From: Acidimicrobiia bacterium
GTDB lineage: Bacteria; Actinomycetota; Acidimicrobiia; Acidimicrobiales; Bin134
Direction: 5' to 3'
Assembly (NCBI GenBank): GCA_022825005.1
Contig: JAJDYU010000024.1
Location: 1-64,000, forward strand
Length of the DNA stretch: 64,000 nt
The notes beneath the pieces are model-generated. The model was not told the origin of the DNA and did no database searches. It was given only the letters and a program-made list of their open reading frames with translations. The translations under genes were made by a program, and so were the position numbers. This document shows, piece after piece, positions 60,456-64,000 of this stretch; the stretch's first letter is position 1, and each line of letters starts with the position of its first letter.

Positions 60456-62270
60456 ATGGCTGGATTCTTGCGGGTTTCGAAGCTAGCGCGGTGGCGCTGG
60501 CTTGCTCTGTTCTGCGCGCTGGCCCTAGTGGCCTCAGCCTGCGGTGGTGGGAACGACGACGATGATGCCGGCGGCGGAGTGGCGGCGGAAGCCACCGCCG
60601 CCCCTGAGACGCCCTCAGGGGGAGACGGCGATGACGCCCCGGCCCCCAGCGGGGACGGCGACGACGGTGCCGAGCCCAGTGCTGGCGATGACAGCGACCA
60701 AGACGCCGCGGCCCCCGAGGACACCTCGGACGCCACCGAAGCCGAGGCCCCCGAAGCACCCGAGGCTGCACTGGAGCCCCAGTACGGGGGAACCCTGGTG
60801 GTGGGATTGGAGGCCGAGACCACCAACGGGCTGAACCCGGTCAACGCCCAAGCCGCGGTGTCGGGCCACATCCTGTTCCGGGCGCTCTATGACACGTTGA
60901 CCATTGAAGGCCCCGGCGGCGAGGCCGTGCCCAACTTGCTGGAGAGCATCACCTCCAACGACGACTTCAGCGAGTGGACCATGACCCTGCGTCCGGGGAT
61001 CACCTTCCACGATGGGACACCGGCGGACTCGGCCGCGCTCAAGCGTCACTTTGACGAGCAGGCCAAGGGCACGCTGACCGGTATTACGGTGAGCGACTGG
61101 GAAGTCCAATCCACCGACATCGTGGACGATCTCACCATCAAGATGACCTTGGCGAAGCCGTTCGCCCCCCTGCCCAACTTCCTGACCAGCCATCTCGGCT
61201 ATTTCGGGGCGCCGTCGATGCACGACTTGGGCGCGGAAGGGGTGGCCCGAAATCCCATCGGCACCGGCCCGTTCATGTTGGAAGAGTGGATTCCCAACGA
61301 GGTGACCCGAATGGTGCGCAACCCCGACTACTGGCGCACCGACGCCGAAGGTCGACAGCTTCCCTATCTGGACGCCGTGGAGTTCCGGCCCATCCCCGAC
61401 ACCGATGGCCGGTTCGCAGCCCTTCGGGCCGGCGACCTCGATGCCAGCAGCGTGAATACCGGTATCCGAATCGATGAGTACAACGAGGAATTCAAGACGT
61501 ACTGGCAGCCGGAGGAATATAACGAAACCACCTACCTGTTGTTGAACAACTCCAGACCGCCGTATGACAACGCGGAGTTCCGCCGGGCCTTGGCCCAGTG
61601 CACCGACCGCCACACGTTCAACACCATCCGCTGGGACGGACAAGTGCCGGCCACCGGCCCGTTCTCGCCGGGAACTCCCGGCTATTTGGAAGACTCGGGA
61701 TTCCCGGCCTATGACCCTGGAGCGGGGAGCGCCACCATTGCCCGCCTGGGAATAACCAGTGCGCAGATCGGCACTACCAATGACCCGGCCAATCTCCTCA
61801 ACACCGAGTTGATCGCCTCCATGTGGCGCGATTGCGGGCTCGGTGTGGACATCACCCAGGTTGACCAGGCCGCATTCATCACCAACGCGGTTATTGGAAA
61901 CTTCACCGCCTTCTTGTGGCGCCAACACGAGAGCTTTGACGTGGGCGCCGAGCGGATTTGGTGGCACAGCAAGTTCGGCCAGGCGGCCATCGCGCTGAAC
62001 TTCGGCCGGATCGACAATCCGACAATCGACGAGGCGTTGGACGAGGCCCTCACCACCAAGGATCTTGATCGTCGTCGAGAACTCGCCGAACAGATCAACC
62101 GGTCATTTGCCGAGCAGGCCCACTACATCTGGTTCTACCACTCGAACTGGTTGTTCGCGACCCATGACCATGTTCATGGTGTCGACAACCTCACCCTCCC
62201 TGATGGGGTGGAGCACCATAGAGTGTTCGGCGGGAGAGTGTTCTTGACCGAGACCTGGATCGAGCAATAG
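60456..62270 (+). CDS. Peptide/nickel-type ABC transporter substrate-binding lipoprotein (family 5), copy 2
   Basis: 604 aa. The signal peptide ends at LVASAC, followed by a long Asp/Gly/Ala/Pro/Glu linker. The domain reads YGGTLVVGLEAETTNGLNPV, then TMTLRPGITFHDGTPADSAA and NPIGTGPFMLEEWIPNEVTR, nearly parallel to copy 1 along its length. GGGGGGA lies about nine bases before ATG 60456. The tandem pair probably arose by duplication and may widen ligand range for the same permeases downstream. Confidence 0.93.
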   Translation: MAGFLRVSKLARWRWLALFCALALVASACGGGNDDDDAGGGVAAEATAAPETPSGGDGDDAPAPSGDGDDGAEPSAGDDSDQDAAAPEDTSDATEAEAPEAPEAALEPQYGGTLVVGLEAETTNGLNPVNAQAAVSGHILFRALYDTLTIEGPGGEAVPNLLESITSNDDFSEWTMTLRPGITFHDGTPADSAALKRHFDEQAKGTLTGITVSDWEVQSTDIVDDLTIKMTLAKPFAPLPNFLTSHLGYFGAPSMHDLGAEGVARNPIGTGPFMLEEWIPNEVTRMVRNPDYWRTDAEGRQLPYLDAVEFRPIPDTDGRFAALRAGDLDASSVNTGIRIDEYNEEFKTYWQPEEYNETTYLLLNNSRPPYDNAEFRRALAQCTDRHTFNTIRWDGQVPATGPFSPGTPGYLEDSGFPAYDPGAGSATIARLGITSAQIGTTNDPANLLNTELIASMWRDCGLGVDITQVDQAAFITNAVIGNFTAFLWRQHESFDVGAERIWWHSKFGQAAIALNFGRIDNPTIDEALDEALTTKDLDRRRELAEQINRSFAEQAHYIWFYHSNWLFATHDHVHGVDNLTLPDGVEHHRVFGGRVFLTETWIEQ

Positions 62271-62323
62271 CAGCAGGCCCCGGCTGAGAAGGGCACCGAC
62301 AGGCCAGGACGCAGGAGAAGCCA

Positions 62324-63268
62324 GTGCTCCGGTTCATGGGAATGCGTATGGCCCAGCTTGCCGTGGTCGTGCTGGCGGTCACTCTGCTGTTCTACTGGAT
62401 GCTGAACCTGCTGCCGGGCAATCCGTGTGTGGCTGCATTCGGCGGTGCGGCCACCCAAGAGCAGATTGCCGAATGCGAGCGGGACCGCAACCTGGGCGAT
62501 CCAGTGATCGTGCAGTGGGCCAAATGGGGCGGCGACGTTCTCACCGGCGATTTCGGCAAGTCGTACCTCACCGGGCGCTCCTTTGGCGAGGCCATAAACC
62601 ACGCACTGCCCCGCACTTTGTTGCTGTTGGCCTATTCCCAGATCCTGGCCTTGGGTGCGGCGATTCCGCTCGGCCTGTACACGGGATACAAGCAAAACAG
62701 CGTGGGCGACAAGATCACGAGCGGAGGGGCGTTCGCACTGCTGTCTACCCCGGTGTTCGTGCTCGGACTTGTATTGATCCTGGTGTTCGCGGTGAGACTG
62801 GACTGGTTCGACTTGAGTGGCTATCAGCCGATTTCGGCAGGGTTGGTGGCGCATTTCAAGGTGATGTTCCTTCCCGCGGTGACGCTGGCCGCCGGACTGC
62901 TTCCCGTTTATCTGAGGCTGCTGCGCACCGACGTGATCGGCACCTTGCAAGAGGATTTCGTGGGAACAGCTCGGGCCAAGGGCCTGCCGGTGCGCCATGT
63001 GCTCATTCGCCATGTGCTCCGCCCTTCGAGCTTCACGCTGCTGACCATATTCGGCATCCAGGCCGCGCAGGCGGTAAACGGGGCCATCGTGGTGGAGTTC
63101 CTATTCGATCTTGACGGGGTCGGATCGCTGCTGGTGGCGTGGGTAGCCGCCCGAGAATTCCTGCTGGTCCAGACCCTGGTGGCGTTGATCGCCGCCGTGT
63201 TCGTAACCGTGACCACATTCGTTGACCTGCTCTACTCCGTGCTCGACCCCCGGATACGGCGAAAATGA
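62324..63268 (+). CDS. Peptide-type ABC transporter permease (DppB-like)
   Basis: 314 aa with six likely membrane segments. The N-terminal segment LAVVVLAVTLLFYWMLNLLPG fits DppB/OppB, as do RTLLLLAYSQILALGAAIPLG near residue 100 and the EAA-type loop GTARAKGLPVRHVLIRHVLR near 213. GTG 62324 is preceded by AGGAGA. Its TGA overlaps the ATG of the second permease (ATGA). Confidence 0.93.
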   Translation: MLRFMGMRMAQLAVVVLAVTLLFYWMLNLLPGNPCVAAFGGAATQEQIAECERDRNLGDPVIVQWAKWGGDVLTGDFGKSYLTGRSFGEAINHALPRTLLLLAYSQILALGAAIPLGLYTGYKQNSVGDKITSGGAFALLSTPVFVLGLVLILVFAVRLDWFDLSGYQPISAGLVAHFKVMFLPAVTLAAGLLPVYLRLLRTDVIGTLQEDFVGTARAKGLPVRHVLIRHVLRPSSFTLLTIFGIQAAQAVNGAIVVEFLFDLDGVGSLLVAWVAAREFLLVQTLVALIAAVFVTVTTFVDLLYSVLDPRIRRK

Positions 63269-64000
63269 CCGACGTCACCACTACCGCCGTAACGGGTTCC
63301 CAGCCCGAAGTCGCCCCACGCAAGCACCGGCACAACGTTGCCTTGTGGCTGTCGGTGGGGTGGCTTTTCTTGGTGATCGCCAGTGCGGTGCTCGCTCCCT
63401 GGCTGGGATTCCTGGACGACCCCCAGAAGCCTCTGGCCGGGCAGCCCGAGGAAGGACCGGGGTGGTCGCATTGGTTCGGCACCGACCAGCTAGGCCGGGA
63501 CATGTTCGCCCGCTCGGTGTGGGGCGGTCGGCTGTCGCTGTCCATCGCCGGTCCCGCGGTGGGCATCGGCATCGTGGTGGGCGGGGTGCTGGGAGTGGTA
63601 GCCGGCTATTTCGGCAGGTGGATCGACCTTGGCGTAAGCAGCGTGGTCAACGTGGCGCTGGCGCTGCCCGCGCTGGTGTTCGCCCTGTTCATCGTGACCA
63701 TGCTGGGCCAGAGCTACATAAACGTCACCATTGCCGTGACCATCTTGACGATCCCGGCCATTGCCCGTATCGCCCGGGCTCAAGCGCTTCGGTTCGCCGC
63801 TCGGGAGTTTGTGACCGTAGCCGGCATGATGGGGGCCCGTTGGCCACGGCTGCTGTTCAGGGAAGTGCTGCCCAACGTAGTGCCGGCGTTGGCTTCTATC
63901 GCCTTTTTGGCCATGGGCATTGTGATCATCGCCGAGGGGAGCCTGTCGTTCATTGGGGTGAGCGTGGGCTCGCCCAGCATCACGTGGGGCAACATCCTGG
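63265..64000 (+). CDS. Peptide-type ABC transporter permease (DppC-like), cut by the window end
   Basis: ATG 63265 overlaps the first permease stop. The frame is open to the last base (about 245 codons). Typical DppC features are a hydrophobic N-terminal segment (VGWLFLVIASAVLAPW), HWFGTDQLGRDMFARSVWGG near residue 75, and the EAA-like loop near 190 (FVTVAGMMGARWPRLLFREV). The remainder lies outside the window. It presumably pairs with DppB-like to import the ligand of the two binding proteins; ATPases are expected downstream. Confidence 0.9.
   Translation, partial: MTDVTTTAVTGSQPEVAPRKHRHNVALWLSVGWLFLVIASAVLAPWLGFLDDPQKPLAGQPEEGPGWSHWFGTDQLGRDMFARSVWGGRLSLSIAGPAVGIGIVVGGVLGVVAGYFGRWIDLGVSSVVNVALALPALVFALFIVTMLGQSYINVTIAVTILTIPAIARIARAQALRFAAREFVTVAGMMGARWPRLLFREVLPNVVPALASIAFLAMGIVIIAEGSLSFIGVSVGSPSITWGNIL

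Noticed and set aside
1..64000. Genetic code change with TGA as Trp or Gly
   Set aside because: Many clearly complete genes end in TGA at the expected length (plsY, moaA, moeA, both permease-type and SDR genes), so TGA is a normal stop here and the in-frame cases are local.

Overview
The window is a 64 kb piece of a high-GC actinobacterial chromosome. GTG starts, leaderless-looking promoters, a UvrD2-type helicase, an F420-type LLM oxidoreductase, many SDR and acyl-CoA genes and VapBC modules suggest an uncultured Actinomycetota, perhaps of the Acidimicrobiia. That placement is inference; no rRNA is present. There is no CRISPR array and no recognisable transposase.

Region 1 (1-22.2 kb) is mostly housekeeping: a partial UvrD2-like helicase, dxs, a PAP2 phosphatase and flippase-like membrane pair, a ThDP enzyme, a TldD/PmbA pair, uppP, mtnP, an FmdB zinc ribbon, plsY, molybdenum cofactor genes (moeA, moaA, moaC), tRNA-Ala(CGC), a phosphotransferase operon and rsgA. 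Region 2 (22.3-34.9 kb) holds a membrane-anchored sulfite-oxidase-fold molybdoenzyme, probably a client of the upstream Moco genes. It is followed by acyl-CoA genes (dehydrogenase, thiolase, SDR, enoyl-CoA hydratase, acyl-CoA ligase, class III CoA-transferase), a VapBC pair, a VIT-type transporter and a methyltransferase interrupted by an in-frame TGA. About 1.1 kb of decayed DNA follows, including a broken DUF4143 ATPase.

Region 3 (36.0-49.2 kb) looks like a catabolic island resembling the rhizobial rhizopine (moc) genes: MocD-like desaturase/oxygenase, MocE-type Rieske ferredoxin, two MocF-like reductases, a sugar ABC transporter, two Gfo/Idh/MocA dehydrogenases, a sugar isomerase, a GntR regulator and an unexpected PanB-like enzyme. 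Its permease carries an in-frame TGA. Region 4 (49.2-51.8 kb) begins at tRNA-Glu(CTC), whose 3' end recurs twice downstream. The first interval holds an HTH-nucleotidyltransferase gene convergent with a HEPN gene. The second copy forms the end of an MFS transporter gene.

Region 5 (53-64 kb) carries an SDR, a methyltransferase, an LLM oxidoreductase and a UGSC-family selenoprotein gene. In the latter an in-frame TGA encodes the U of UGSC and is followed by a hairpin placed like a bacterial SECIS. A partner gene lies downstream and a divergent HxD-motif gene upstream. The window ends in a peptide-type ABC operon with two tandem binding proteins and two permeases, the last cut by the window edge.

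The main points for follow-up are the selenoprotein, the second in-frame TGA at what I recall as a family cysteine position, the moc-like cluster, and the tRNA-Glu repeat island. Family assignments are from motif recognition; no searches were run.
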